DNA of 64,000 nt from Gammaproteobacteria bacterium 42_54_T18 (GTDB lineage: Bacteria > Pseudomonadota > Gammaproteobacteria > Pseudomonadales > Ketobacteraceae): assembly GCA_002163245.1 (NCBI GenBank), contig MAAL01000082.1, forward strand, positions 1,630 to 65,629, given 5' to 3'. The translations under genes and the position numbers were made by a program. The notes under the pieces are model-generated. The model saw only the letters and a program-made list of their open reading frames with translations. It had not been told where the DNA came from and did not search any database. This document shows positions 36,188 through 44,956 of this stretch, in pieces. Position 1 is the first letter of the stretch; the number at the start of each line of letters is the position of its first letter.

Positions 36188-36255
36188 TCATAGCGAGATT
36201 CAAGGTTTTTGGTAATCTGCTAGTTATTTACCCTCCCAAAATGTAGGAATAGACA

Positions 36256-37455
36256 ATGGATTTTGCACTATCACCAGAAATAGAAGAAACACGGTTACTT
36301 GTACGGGCGTTTGTTGAGCAGCATGTGATGCCGTTAGAGGTGGATAAGAATAATTTTGATGAGCACGAAAACATCCTTGAATCTGTTATGGCTCCTATTC
36401 GTGAAAAAGCCAAGTCTGAAGGTTTGTGGGGGTTTCAGCTTCCAAAATCTCGTGGTGGTAGGGAATTAGGGGTGGTGGGTATGGCGGCTTGTTATGAAGA
36501 GGCTGCTCGTTCGCCTTTTGGTCCGTTGGCTTTTAACTGCGCTCCGCCAGATGATGGGAACATGATCGTCCTAAACAAAATCCTTAAAACCGATGCCTTA
36601 AAAGATAAATGGTTGCAGCCGATTATCGATGGCAAGGTGCGCTCGGCATTTGCGATGACTGAGCCTCAAGGGGGTTGTGGTTCTGACCCGAGTCTTACTT
36701 ATACCAAAGCAGAGAAGGTGGGTGATAAGTGGATTATTAATGGTCGTAAGTGGTTTATTACGGGGGCCGATGGGGCGCAAACTTTTATTTTAATTGCCAA
36801 AACTTCTGACGATGAGCGTAAAGGGCTTACGGCTTTTCTATTTGATGCGGATCAGCCTGGCTGGCGTATTGAGCGGCGTATTCCCATTATGGGGCCTGAG
36901 GAGCATGGTGGGCATTGTGAGCTGGTGTTTGATGGCTTAGAAATTCCTGATGAGAACCGTCTGCTGGAAGTGGGGGATGGTTTGAAAGTGACGCAGATTC
37001 GTTTGGGAACTGCCCGCCTGACTCATTGTATGCGTTGGTTGGGGATGTCGAAGCGGTGTATGGAAATTGCGGGTGAGTACGTTAAGCATCGCATGAGTTT
37101 TGGTATGACCCTTGCCGAGCATGAAGGTGTGCAGTGGATGATGGGTGAGGTTGCTAAAGAGATTCAAGTCGGACGTTTGTTAACGATGAATGCAGCGTGG
37201 AAGTTGGATCAAGGGGATTTTGCGAAAACCGAAATATCCATGGCGAAGATTCACGTGGCGGATACCTTGCATAAAGCAGCGGATACCGCGATTCAGCTAT
37301 GTGGTGCACGGGGTTATTCCAAAGATACGTTGTTGGAATGGATCTACCGCTATGCCCGGCAGGCTCGGTTAGTGGATGGTGCATCTGAGATTCACAAGAT
37401 GGTGCTATCAAAAGCGTATTTATCTGAAGGTCCGGACTTTTTCTCTTGGGGTTAA
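36256..37455 (+). CDS. Acyl-CoA dehydrogenase family protein
   Basis: 399 aa, complete ACAD layout: N-terminal helical domain, middle beta domain with FAMTEPQGGCGSDP and WIINGRKWFITGADG, and C-terminal helical domain with RxSFGMTLAEHEGVQWMMGE and QLCGARGYSKDTLLEWIYRYARQARLVDGASEIHKMVL. The closing stretch resembles the ACAD10/11-like group. A FAD enzyme, alpha,beta-oxidation of an acyl-CoA. The adjacent APH-like kinase and DUF6285 genes form a set found with this ACAD group. Substrate not determined. Confidence 0.9.
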   Translation: MDFALSPEIEETRLLVRAFVEQHVMPLEVDKNNFDEHENILESVMAPIREKAKSEGLWGFQLPKSRGGRELGVVGMAACYEEAARSPFGPLAFNCAPPDDGNMIVLNKILKTDALKDKWLQPIIDGKVRSAFAMTEPQGGCGSDPSLTYTKAEKVGDKWIINGRKWFITGADGAQTFILIAKTSDDERKGLTAFLFDADQPGWRIERRIPIMGPEEHGGHCELVFDGLEIPDENRLLEVGDGLKVTQIRLGTARLTHCMRWLGMSKRCMEIAGEYVKHRMSFGMTLAEHEGVQWMMGEVAKEIQVGRLLTMNAAWKLDQGDFAKTEISMAKIHVADTLHKAADTAIQLCGARGYSKDTLLEWIYRYARQARLVDGASEIHKMVLSKAYLSEGPDFFSWG

Positions 37456-37539
37456 TGATAAATAGAGCGCGAATGAGCCTAAGAAATGAGCTTTCTGGGT
37501 GATGTTCGAAGATAACTACTGCGAGGGGAATACGGCGCT

Positions 37540-38598
37540 ATGGATCAGTCCATTGTTACGAAAATTGAACGTTTTATCGGTGAACAGTTAGATTGTGTTG
37601 ATGTAAAACTGTCGGATATTCATAAATTGTCTGGTGGGGCGATTCAAGAAAATTGGGCAATGGTTTTGCGGGCGGGCGAACAACCGCCAAAAGATATCGT
37701 GTTACGTTGCGATGCGCCTTCAGGTTTAAGCACGAGCCATAGTCGTGAAGAAGAATATGCGCTACTAGAAGCGGCCTTTGATGCAGGTGTTACTGTCCCA
37801 GAGCCACTTTTTTTGGGGCAGCTTCCGGTGTTTGGTCGAAGCTTTTTTATCATGGGGCGTGCTAACGGAGTAGCGGTTGGGCATAAAGTGGTGAAAGATC
37901 TTTCGTTAGGGGGAGATCGAGAGTTGTTGGTGGCAGAAATTGGTCGTCAGATGGCAAAAATTCACTCTATAACACCAGATTTGGATTTAGGCTCAGCTTC
38001 AGGCTCTCAGTCGTTAGATTTTTTATCGTTTCCTAAGGTTAGTGCTGTTCAGGCATCCATTGAGGAGTTTCGACAGTTTTTAGATAACCATCATACGGCG
38101 TTCCCTGCATTAGAGTGGGGTATTCGTTGGTTGGAATTGAATGAGCCTGAGCCGTTACCCTTGTGTTTGGTGCATCGAGATTTTCGCACGGGTAATTACA
38201 TGGTTGATGAGTCTGGGCTTACGGCTGTGTTGGATTGGGAGTTTTGTACCTGGGCTGATCCAAGAGAAGACCTTGGTTGGTTTTGTGCGGGTTGTTGGCG
38301 ATTTGGTCGAGGCGATTTAGAAGCTGGGGGGATTGGCTCAAAGCAGGCATTGCTAGATGGCTACAATAGCGCTTCTGGGTTGGCGTTACAGAAGGCTGAC
38401 CTCGATTATTGGGAAGTATTTGCTCATATCCGTTGGGCGGTCATAGCGATTATTCAAGGTGAGCGACATGTGTCTGGTGCGGAGCCTTCGCTTGAGCTGG
38501 CTCTTACCGCGCATATTGTGCCGGAATTGGAGTGGGAAATATTACGTATGACAGGGTTACGTATGATAGGGCTTCAAGCCACAGGAGCAAGTTTATGA
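37540..38598 (+). CDS. APH-family phosphotransferase (ACAD10/11 kinase-like)
   Basis: 352 aa. A kinase-like fold: LSGGAIQENWAMVL near the N-terminus, LRCDAP with a Lys-equivalent strand, LVHRDFRTGNYMV (catalytic HxDxxxxN, near residue 212) and LDWEFCTWADPREDLGW (metal-binding Asp). It matches aminoglycoside phosphotransferase-like kinases that precede or are fused to ACAD10/11-type dehydrogenases. In that pathway the kinase phosphorylates 4-hydroxyacyl-CoA and the dehydrogenase then acts. I infer the same here. GAGGGG before ATG. Confidence 0.82.
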   Translation: MDQSIVTKIERFIGEQLDCVDVKLSDIHKLSGGAIQENWAMVLRAGEQPPKDIVLRCDAPSGLSTSHSREEEYALLEAAFDAGVTVPEPLFLGQLPVFGRSFFIMGRANGVAVGHKVVKDLSLGGDRELLVAEIGRQMAKIHSITPDLDLGSASGSQSLDFLSFPKVSAVQASIEEFRQFLDNHHTAFPALEWGIRWLELNEPEPLPLCLVHRDFRTGNYMVDESGLTAVLDWEFCTWADPREDLGWFCAGCWRFGRGDLEAGGIGSKQALLDGYNSASGLALQKADLDYWEVFAHIRWAVIAIIQGERHVSGAEPSLELALTAHIVPELEWEILRMTGLRMIGLQATGASL

Positions 38599-38948
38599 GA
38601 GAGCAACCTAATGCTGAGGCATTGTTGGAAATTGCCCGTGATGTATTAAAACAAGATATCTTACCGCTGCTTCCGAGTGATCAGCGATACAATCTGCTGA
38701 TGGTTGCCAATGCTATGGCGATAGCTTCTCGTCAATGCCAACAAGGTCATGAACCAGAGCAAGAAGAGCTGAAACGCTGGCAGCAAGGCTTGGATAGTGA
38801 TGCATTGATACAACCCTGTGCTGTTGAAATGTCGCAGAATATTCGTGCAGGTTTGTACGATAGTCCGGATGGCCGTGTTCAGTTGGCGAAAATGTTGGTA
38901 CCCTCTGTTCGGCAACGGGTGCTGGAGAGCAACCCTAAGGCTTTGTAA
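38595..38948 (+). CDS. DUF6285 family protein
   Basis: 117 aa, soluble, mostly helical. The pattern RPNAEALLEIARDVLKQDILPLL and YNLLMVANAMAIASRQ resembles DUF6285, a small family found beside APH-like kinase and acyl-CoA dehydrogenase genes. ATGA overlap with the kinase stop and AGGAG upstream show translational coupling. The reading frame is open upstream to 38532, but 38595 fits the coupling. Function unknown, possibly a kinase or ACAD partner. Confidence 0.75.
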   Translation: MREQPNAEALLEIARDVLKQDILPLLPSDQRYNLLMVANAMAIASRQCQQGHEPEQEELKRWQQGLDSDALIQPCAVEMSQNIRAGLYDSPDGRVQLAKMLVPSVRQRVLESNPKAL

Positions 38949-38983
38949 TTGAATGATAAGTAACGATAAAAAGGATAAGTAGA

Positions 38984-39676
38984 ATGACAACTCGGTATTT
39001 TTTGGCGTTCCCAGCCTCAGCAGAACTAATTGCCGCCGCAGATAAAGTGTTGGATCTTCATGCCACAGAAGCAACGGAAAGTTGGGTGCCTCACTTCGAT
39101 CACCTCATTGGTTTGTTTGTACCGGGCTTTCTGAATGCTTTTCTTGTGGATACCTGCGACGCAGTGGGCCTTAGCCCTAGATCTAGTAAAATCATACACT
39201 CCACAGCGAACACAATGTCAAAAACCATATCAGTAATGGTGGGTAAACTGCTGAAAAAACGCTCTAACGAAGAGTTGGTACCAATGGCAGAATTTATTGA
39301 TGAAGTGTATTTACGAGAGAGCCAGTGTTCTTCAGGCAAAAATTCCGTAGGTTGTGAAATTGATAAAGTGTTGTTTGATGAGATACATCGAGTCACTGCT
39401 GAAGTGAAAGATGGGCGCTTAGAAGAAGTGCGTGGTGAGCTAACTGAGGTGATGTTGAGAGTGGTTGATGCCACTATCGAAAGCATGATGGTGCGTACCA
39501 TAGGGCTGTTAAAGATCAATTTTGTGGTTAAAAAAATCTGTGATGCTGCAGTGGCGACTTGCCGAGGTGCTGGTCATATGGTGGTTAATAAGGTGTTTAA
39601 GAACTTGGACGAAGAGTCTATGCTGCGTTTGGGCGTTTTCTTTGAAGACATGCTTGTTTCTGATGTGCGAGATTAA
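38984..39676 (+). CDS. Hypothetical protein of acyl-CoA dehydrogenase operon
   Basis: 230 aa, not recognised. No signal peptide. Two hydrophobic stretches (residues about 40-60 and 168-195) suggest membrane association or a buried core. It contains three Cys: SQCSSGKNSVGC and ATCRGAG. Placed 35 bp after the DUF6285 gene with AAGGATAAG upstream, so probably in the same operon. The next gene, cmoA, begins a different unit. Confidence 0.55.
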   Translation: MTTRYFLAFPASAELIAAADKVLDLHATEATESWVPHFDHLIGLFVPGFLNAFLVDTCDAVGLSPRSSKIIHSTANTMSKTISVMVGKLLKKRSNEELVPMAEFIDEVYLRESQCSSGKNSVGCEIDKVLFDEIHRVTAEVKDGRLEEVRGELTEVMLRVVDATIESMMVRTIGLLKINFVVKKICDAAVATCRGAGHMVVNKVFKNLDEESMLRLGVFFEDMLVSDVRD

Positions 39677-39864
39677 TAGGTAGCACCGTCCCCTGTGGCT
39701 ATCGTCTAGACCTATAGTTTCAGGGGGGATTTGTACGTTAAGTGGCTTTGCTGCATACAGTGGCTACATCAATAGTTGATTCTGTGGTGCAATTGCATAC
39801 AATTCACCACAATTGTTTTCAATTACGCTACTTGCAGCCTGTATTCAGCCACCTAGAACCCATC

Positions 39865-40638
39865 ATGACAGACAAATCCAAAGAAAATCCTTCCTTGCCT
39901 ACCTCCGGTAAAGATCAACTCTTCCAGCAGCAACAGACTCATTTGGTGGATTTTGCCTTTGATGAGCTGGTGGTTAATGTTTTTCCTGACATGATTCGGC
40001 GCTCTGTGCCGGGCTACGAAACTGTTATTTCCATGTTAGGCGTGTTTGCAGGACGATACGTACAACCTCATTCGTCGGTATATGATCTCGGTTGTTCGTT
40101 GGGTGCTTCGACACTAGCAATGCGTCGGCATATAACGGCGGAAGGTTGTCGAGTGGTGGGGGTGGATAACTCTTCGGCAATGATTCAACGCTGCCAAGAA
40201 AACGTTAATCAAGCAGATAAACACGGCTGTGATGTTCCTGTGTCACTCGTTTGTGCAGATATTCAACAGGCTGATATTCAAAATGCCTCGTTGGTGGCAT
40301 TAAACTTCACCCTTCAATTTCTAAGCCCTGATGAGCGTTTAGCAATGTTGACCTCGATTTATCAAGGGTTGTTGCCAGGTGGAGCATTGGTGCTATCAGA
40401 AAAAATTTGTTTTGATGATACGAATAAGCAAGAAATGTTTACAGATCTTCATCATGATTTTAAACGAGCCAATGGTTATAGCGATTTGGAGATTAGCCAG
40501 AAGCGCCAAACCATCGAAAATGTGTTAATTCCAGACACGTTGGAGCAACATAAAGAGCGCTTAATGAATGCAGGTTTTAGTAGCGTTCATTGTTGGTTTC
40601 AATGTTTTAACTTTATTTCCCTTTACGCCATTAAGTAG
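39865..40638 (+). CDS. cmoA: Carboxy-S-adenosyl-L-methionine synthase CmoA
   Basis: 257 aa. Class I methyltransferase fold: VYDLGCSLGASTLAMRRH, VVGVDNSSAMIQRCQENV, DIQQADIQNASLVALNFTLQFL. The N-terminal FDELVVNVFPDMIRRSVPGYE is diagnostic of CmoA. It makes carboxy-SAM from SAM and prephenate for tRNA wobble uridine modification (cmo5U34). Start ATG 39865 gives the family length; the reading frame is open upstream to 39742. Followed by cmoB 6 bp later. Confidence 0.93.
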   Translation: MTDKSKENPSLPTSGKDQLFQQQQTHLVDFAFDELVVNVFPDMIRRSVPGYETVISMLGVFAGRYVQPHSSVYDLGCSLGASTLAMRRHITAEGCRVVGVDNSSAMIQRCQENVNQADKHGCDVPVSLVCADIQQADIQNASLVALNFTLQFLSPDERLAMLTSIYQGLLPGGALVLSEKICFDDTNKQEMFTDLHHDFKRANGYSDLEISQKRQTIENVLIPDTLEQHKERLMNAGFSSVHCWFQCFNFISLYAIK

Positions 40639-40644
40639 ATTTTG

Positions 40645-41622
40645 ATGATTAATCACGACGCATTTTTTGATCATATTGAACGATCCTATTTGAAAAAGTG
40701 GAGTTCTCACTTTCATCAGGTATTGAAAAACGAATTTGAACCTGAGCAACATGGTGATTTTGAGCGCTGGAATAATGCGTTAACAGGTCTACCAGACTTA
40801 GGTCCATTAACAACAACGTTTAATCAATCGGCAATTACTGCTACACCAGAAAATCTGTTATCTGAAGACGAACGGCAGGAATTAAAGGACGCGTTATTAG
40901 CGTTACACCCTTGGCGCAAAGGGCCGTTTTCCATTGCAGGCGTTGATATTGATACAGAATGGCGCTCTGACTGGAAATGGGATCGGGTATTACCGCATAT
41001 TAGCCCGTTAAAACATCGCAAAATCCTTGATGTTGGCTGTGGCAGTGGTTATCACATGTGGCGTATGTGTGCGGAAGAACCGTCAATGGTGGTGGGTATT
41101 GATCCATCGTTGTTATTTATGATGCAGTTTTATGCCATTCAGCATTTTGTTGGGCAGCAGGCTGCGTATTATTTGCCTATTGGCATTGAGCAAATGCCAA
41201 AAAAAATGCGTGCATTTGATAGCGTGTTCTCTATGGGAGTGTTATATCACCGTCGATCCCCTATGGATCATCTCATAGAGTTGCGGGAGTTATTACGCCA
41301 AGGTGGTGAATTGATATTGGAAACCTTGGTTATTGAGGGAGGCTTGGGTGAGGCTTTAGTGCCTTCTGGTCGTTACGCACGTATGGGTAATGTGTGGTTT
41401 TTGCCTTCGCCGGATACGATGATATTGTGGTTGGAAAAGTGCGGATTTAAAGATGTACGAATGGTGGATTGCGCACCCACAGCTCTTGATGAACAGCGTT
41501 CTACGGAATGGATGACGTTCCAATCTCTTCGGGATTATTTAGACCCTGAAGATACCAGTAAAACTATCGAGGGTTATCCTGCACCGATCCGGGCTGTATT
41601 TGTCGCTACGGCGGCGAAATAA
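40645..41622 (+). CDS. cmoB: tRNA U34 carboxymethyltransferase CmoB
   Basis: 325 aa, near the E. coli length. Strongly conserved core: PWRKGPFSIAGVDIDTEWRSDWKWDRVLPHI, LDVGCGSGYHMWRM, VFSMGVLYHRRSPMDHL and LETLVIEGG, LDPEDTSKTIEGYPAPIRAV. Uses carboxy-SAM made by CmoA to complete 5-oxyacetic-acid modification of U34. ATG at 40645 follows an in-frame TTG at 40642. Confidence 0.95.
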   Translation: MINHDAFFDHIERSYLKKWSSHFHQVLKNEFEPEQHGDFERWNNALTGLPDLGPLTTTFNQSAITATPENLLSEDERQELKDALLALHPWRKGPFSIAGVDIDTEWRSDWKWDRVLPHISPLKHRKILDVGCGSGYHMWRMCAEEPSMVVGIDPSLLFMMQFYAIQHFVGQQAAYYLPIGIEQMPKKMRAFDSVFSMGVLYHRRSPMDHLIELRELLRQGGELILETLVIEGGLGEALVPSGRYARMGNVWFLPSPDTMILWLEKCGFKDVRMVDCAPTALDEQRSTEWMTFQSLRDYLDPEDTSKTIEGYPAPIRAVFVATAAK

Positions 41623-41706
41623 ACACTTGTCTAGATCCAGCTCCAAGGTTGTATACTGGCTAGGTTTATATATGCGCAAAACAGCGTAATCAGAAGGAGC
41701 ATAATA

Positions 41707-42174
41707 ATGAATAAATCACTAACACATCCTGATGTACATTTTCCACCACCGGTGTTGTTTGCTGTATTCATCGTAATAGGCTGGGGATTGCAGAAGCTAA
41801 TAGCACTTCCCGATTTTACGGTGCCTTTTCATGGTTTTTTGGGTGGAGAGTTTATTGTTGGTGGTCTCGCGATTATTGTGTGGAGTGCAACAGAGTTTAA
41901 ACGCCATAAAACCACCATACTGCCCCATAAAGCATCTTCAGCAATTATCAGTAGCGGGCCCTTTAAATACAGTCGTAATCCCATTTATTTTGCCTTTAGC
42001 ATGATTCAGCTGGGAGCGGCGATATTGCTGGCCAATCTTTGGATTCTACTGTTGTTGATCCCCGCGTTGTTGATTATGAGTAAATTTGTTATTGAGCGTG
42101 AAGAGGCTTTTTTAACACAAGAATTTGGACAGCCTTATATCGATTATAAAAATCAAGTGCGACGTTGGATATAG
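41707..42174 (+). CDS. Isoprenylcysteine carboxylmethyltransferase family membrane protein
   Basis: 155 aa with four hydrophobic helices. The C-terminal motif of the ICMT/PEMT family is present: SGPFKYSRNPIYFAFSMIQLG (SAM-binding) and EREEAFLTQEFGQPYIDYKNQVRRWI. A SAM-dependent methyltransferase at the inner membrane; bacterial substrates are mostly unknown. AAGGAG 8 bases before the ATG. Confidence 0.85.
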   Translation: MNKSLTHPDVHFPPPVLFAVFIVIGWGLQKLIALPDFTVPFHGFLGGEFIVGGLAIIVWSATEFKRHKTTILPHKASSAIISSGPFKYSRNPIYFAFSMIQLGAAILLANLWILLLLIPALLIMSKFVIEREEAFLTQEFGQPYIDYKNQVRRWI

Positions 42175-42197
42175 AATTGGATGCAGGTTAAGCGCAG

Positions 42198-42671
42198 ATG
42201 AAAAAGATAGCCATTTTTGTTGATGTACAAAATATCTATTACACCACAAGGCAAGCATACGGTCGTCAGTTTAACTACCGAAAGCTGTGGGATATTGTGT
42301 CAGCACAAGGGGATGTTGTTTCTGCATTGGCTTATGCGATTCATCGTGGGGATGAATCGCAGCTAAAGTTCCAGCGAGCGTTAAAACATATTGGATTTAC
42401 CGTAAAACTCAAACCGTTTATTCAGCGTAGTGACGGCTCTGCTAAAGGAGATTGGGATGTTGGCATTGCTATTGATGTGATGGACATTGCAAAAGATGTG
42501 GATATGGTTATTTTATTGTCTGGTGACGGTGATTTTGATTTGTTATTGGAAAAGATAAAGAAAAGTTATGGTGTGCGAGCAGAAGTGTATGGTGTGCCGG
42601 CATTAACGGCTAGATCGTTAATTGATTCGGCGAGTGTGTATCATCCGATTGATGATGATCTATTGCTGTAA
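42198..42671 (+). CDS. NYN domain protein (LabA/DUF88-like, PIN-type ribonuclease fold)
   Basis: 157 aa, essentially a single NYN domain. IFVDVQNIYYTTRQAYG carries the first Asp/Asn, GDWDVGIAIDVMDI the second acidic site, and LLSGDGDFDLLLEKIK the third, the PIN-like metal cluster. The family includes ribonucleases and proteins of unknown role such as LabA. ORFs on both sides are unrelated, so the RNA substrate cannot be inferred. Confidence 0.85.
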   Translation: MKKIAIFVDVQNIYYTTRQAYGRQFNYRKLWDIVSAQGDVVSALAYAIHRGDESQLKFQRALKHIGFTVKLKPFIQRSDGSAKGDWDVGIAIDVMDIAKDVDMVILLSGDGDFDLLLEKIKKSYGVRAEVYGVPALTARSLIDSASVYHPIDDDLLL

Positions 42672-42709
42672 GTTTATTAATACTGAGAAAACGAAAAGAG
42701 AGATTTGTT

Positions 42710-43066
42710 ATGGAACAGCCTGACTGGGTGACGGATAAAGCATCTTGGAGAAAACATTGCAGAAGGGTTGTGGCTCGAGTCAGTGATCTTATCGATGGTA
42801 AGGCAAGTGTCATTGAGTGTGCGAGGGAAATTGTAAAACTAGAGTTTTGGCTTCGAGCTGAGGAAGATTCGAGTTTTATAATGTTTAGAAAGATCAGTGA
42901 TGCTGGTGAGGGGTTGCCTTCTGATAGCGAAAGACAGCGATGGCCTGGAGAGGAGCGTGATATTGAAGATAAAAAAATTGCTGACTTCGATGGGGAATGG
43001 AAAGATGTTGCCATGGCTGCAGCATTGTCTTTAAAAGAAAAATATGAAAATCAAACAAGCTCCTGA
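42710..43066 (+). CDS. Hypothetical protein
   Basis: 118 aa, soluble, helical and highly charged, rich in Arg and Glu (WRKHCRRVVARVSDLIDG, ECAREIVKLEFWLRAEED). No family recognised. A good ribosome site (AGAGAG) precedes the ATG and it sits 38 bp after the NYN gene in the same direction. It is convergent with the DTW gene. Confidence 0.5.
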   Translation: MEQPDWVTDKASWRKHCRRVVARVSDLIDGKASVIECAREIVKLEFWLRAEEDSSFIMFRKISDAGEGLPSDSERQRWPGEERDIEDKKIADFDGEWKDVAMAAALSLKEKYENQTSS

Positions 43067-43117
43067 ATTTAACAGATAACATCTAGTGGTATGCGATCTT
43101 CGAAATTTGGTGAATAG

Positions 43118-43606
43118 TTAATTCGTTTCTTTCGATAAAAATTTCACCAAATTAGATTGTAAATCATTGGCGGTTTGTTCATGGCCTCTGGCACGTAATG
43201 TTTCGATAACACATTCTGCTGTACAGAGGCCATTTTCTTTTTGATTTCGCCGTAATGTATATACGGATTTTTGACTGGCTTCAATTCTCACTGTTGGTAG
43301 ATTTTTTAGGTAAGGGCTTTTGTTATAGATATTTTGGGCTTCTTGCCAGGTGCCATCAAGAACGATGTAGTGATTGATGCTTGGAGCATCAGCGACGAGT
43401 ACACTGCTTTTGCTTGGGTAAAGCAGTGCTACATTATCCTCGCTTATGGTTTGTAGTAATTCTGCATTGGGTTGGGTTCTTTCCCAAACAATGATTTCTG
43501 CGTGATGCTCCAGGGTGTTGATAACTAAGCGACCTGTATTGGATTTTTTCTTGAGTTCCCGTTGATGGGTTAATAGAAAAATATGGGGTAGCTTACTGTT
43601 TTTCAT
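43118..43606 (-). CDS. DTW domain protein, tRNA-uridine aminocarboxypropyltransferase-like
   Basis: 162 aa. The DTW region reads LLYPSKSSVLVADAP...IVLDGTWQEAQNIYNKSPYLKNLPTVRIE, with DGTW as the motif, and ends LRRNQKENGLCTAECVIETLRARGH. It is shorter than TapT/YfiP, with no N-terminal Cys cluster visible. These enzymes make acp3U in tRNA using SAM. ATG at 43606 overlaps the upstream stop by 14 bp; a TTG at 43639 is in frame. Confidence 0.8.
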   Translation of the reverse strand: MKNSKLPHIFLLTHQRELKKKSNTGRLVINTLEHHAEIIVWERTQPNAELLQTISEDNVALLYPSKSSVLVADAPSINHYIVLDGTWQEAQNIYNKSPYLKNLPTVRIEASQKSVYTLRRNQKENGLCTAECVIETLRARGHEQTANDLQSNLVKFLSKETN

Positions 43607-44837
43607 GATAGGGCACGTAATCCGGTAATTTTCCACCAAGGATGCTTTCTACATGGCGGTGTACAACATAGCGACCAATTCTTTCTGCTATTATATTGCC
43701 ACCGGGGAGCAATATGCGAACCATTTCGCCAGTTAATACGAACGGCATGGTCAGTAGGGTAGTGAACTTTAGCGGGGTATTAGGTAGTCCAAGTTCATTT
43801 GCTGATGAGTCGCCCATAAAGAGTCGAGAAAGTCCTGATCGAAATTGCATTTCCATTTTACCTAACCATCTTTTTGATCCTCGTTTTTCCTTATAGGGTA
43901 TTTCCATCAAGGCTTCTGCCAGTTCACGCGAATCGTTGTCAGCATTCCCTTGAGACGCACCGATAAAGTAGGCTGTTCTCATACCTTCTTTTAATGTCTT
44001 AGGTAACAAGTCAGGATCAACCCCCATAAGATAGCCAACGTATCGCCAAAAGGTAATCGTTGCTTGAGATTCTTTTTTATTATAAATAAAACCTAGAGAA
44101 CGTAAGCCTAATAAACTTGCAACAGAAAATAGTAAATTGGTACCCAGCATATCTGCTTGGTTGATCGGTGTTCCCCAGGCGTCGTTTTTCCACTGTGGGT
44201 TGTTCGCTAATCGATGGCGAACTAATGCATGCATAAGTCGAACACGTACCGCACTTTTAAATCCAGCGGAGTTTCTAGAAAGTGTGGGTGAATTATAAAG
44301 ATCGACAACAAATCTACTGGTTTCAGCAAGTCGCCTTTTGGCCATGCTTGTAAGGGCTCCCGTCATCACGAGAGGTTTGACTGCTGCCCCAGAACGATAC
44401 CCTCCCATCAGTGCCATACAGCTTAAAACTAGTTGTCCACCCAGGCCTGCACGTAAGCCAGTTTTACAAGCAAGCGTTAGGGCTTCGTCGTCGACCCAGG
44501 TTGGGCGGTCATCAAGCTGTTTAAATAAATCGACCAATGGTTGTGGTGGGCTTTTAATAGACTGAATGCCTGATTCTAATGCTTGCTCAAATAGCTTTCG
44601 ACCTTCTCCTGTCGGTAAGGTGTGCATCCATAAAACAACGGTATCTGCTAAAGGGTCGCCTTCCATCAAGGCTTTTTTAAGACGAGTTTCGATCGCTTGC
44701 CCGCCATCTTTAGGTTTGCCTACCAGCTTTAGTAGTAGATTTAAGGAAGGGTCCTTAGATGTCTTTGGTTCTCGCCAGCGACTGGGGGTGATACTAAGGG
44801 TGCTTTTGGTTGGGTCTATGGTTTGAGGCTGATTCAT
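43593..44837 (-). CDS. MpaB/Lcp-like oxygenase (DUF2236 family)
   Basis: 414 aa, no signal peptide. It resembles the oxygenase-MpaB/latex-clearing-protein family (DUF2236): an N-terminal helical part, the core LAETSRFVVDLY, VRVRLMHALVRHRL with a conserved His likely to be a heme or metal ligand, TPINQADMLGTNLLFS and YVGYLMGVDPDLLPKTLKEG. Family members cleave or oxidise hydrophobic, often polyisoprenoid or fatty substrates. The divergent TetR gene and operator at 44894-44929 suggest substrate-dependent control. Overlaps the DTW gene by 14 bp. Confidence 0.78.
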   Translation of the reverse strand: MNQPQTIDPTKSTLSITPSRWREPKTSKDPSLNLLLKLVGKPKDGGQAIETRLKKALMEGDPLADTVVLWMHTLPTGEGRKLFEQALESGIQSIKSPPQPLVDLFKQLDDRPTWVDDEALTLACKTGLRAGLGGQLVLSCMALMGGYRSGAAVKPLVMTGALTSMAKRRLAETSRFVVDLYNSPTLSRNSAGFKSAVRVRLMHALVRHRLANNPQWKNDAWGTPINQADMLGTNLLFSVASLLGLRSLGFIYNKKESQATITFWRYVGYLMGVDPDLLPKTLKEGMRTAYFIGASQGNADNDSRELAEALMEIPYKEKRGSKRWLGKMEMQFRSGLSRLFMGDSSANELGLPNTPLKFTTLLTMPFVLTGEMVRILLPGGNIIAERIGRYVVHRHVESILGGKLPDYVPYHEKQ

Positions 44838-44893
44838 ATCGTTAACCTAGTTATAGGATGGAGGGTGGAGAGGGCGAAGATGATGAATAAATC

Positions 44894-44929
44894 ATAACCC
44901 GAGTAATTATTCGGATATACTCGGGTTAT
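44894..44929. promoter_or_regulatory. TetR-type operator, perfect 12-bp inverted repeat
   Basis: ATAACCCGAGTA (44894-44905) and TACTCGGGTTAT (44918-44929) with a 12-bp spacer. It lies in the 119 bases between the divergent oxygenase gene and the TetR gene, within the probable promoter of both. The ATG at 44930 directly touches the right arm. Confidence 0.8.
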
Positions 44930-44956
44930 ATGAGTTGGGATTACAGAGGGATAGAT

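Noticed and set aside
44930-44956. ATG 44930 as the start of the oxygenase-side TetR
   Set aside because: The ATG touches the operator arm and has no ribosome site; GTG 44957 has GAGGGAT at the right distance.
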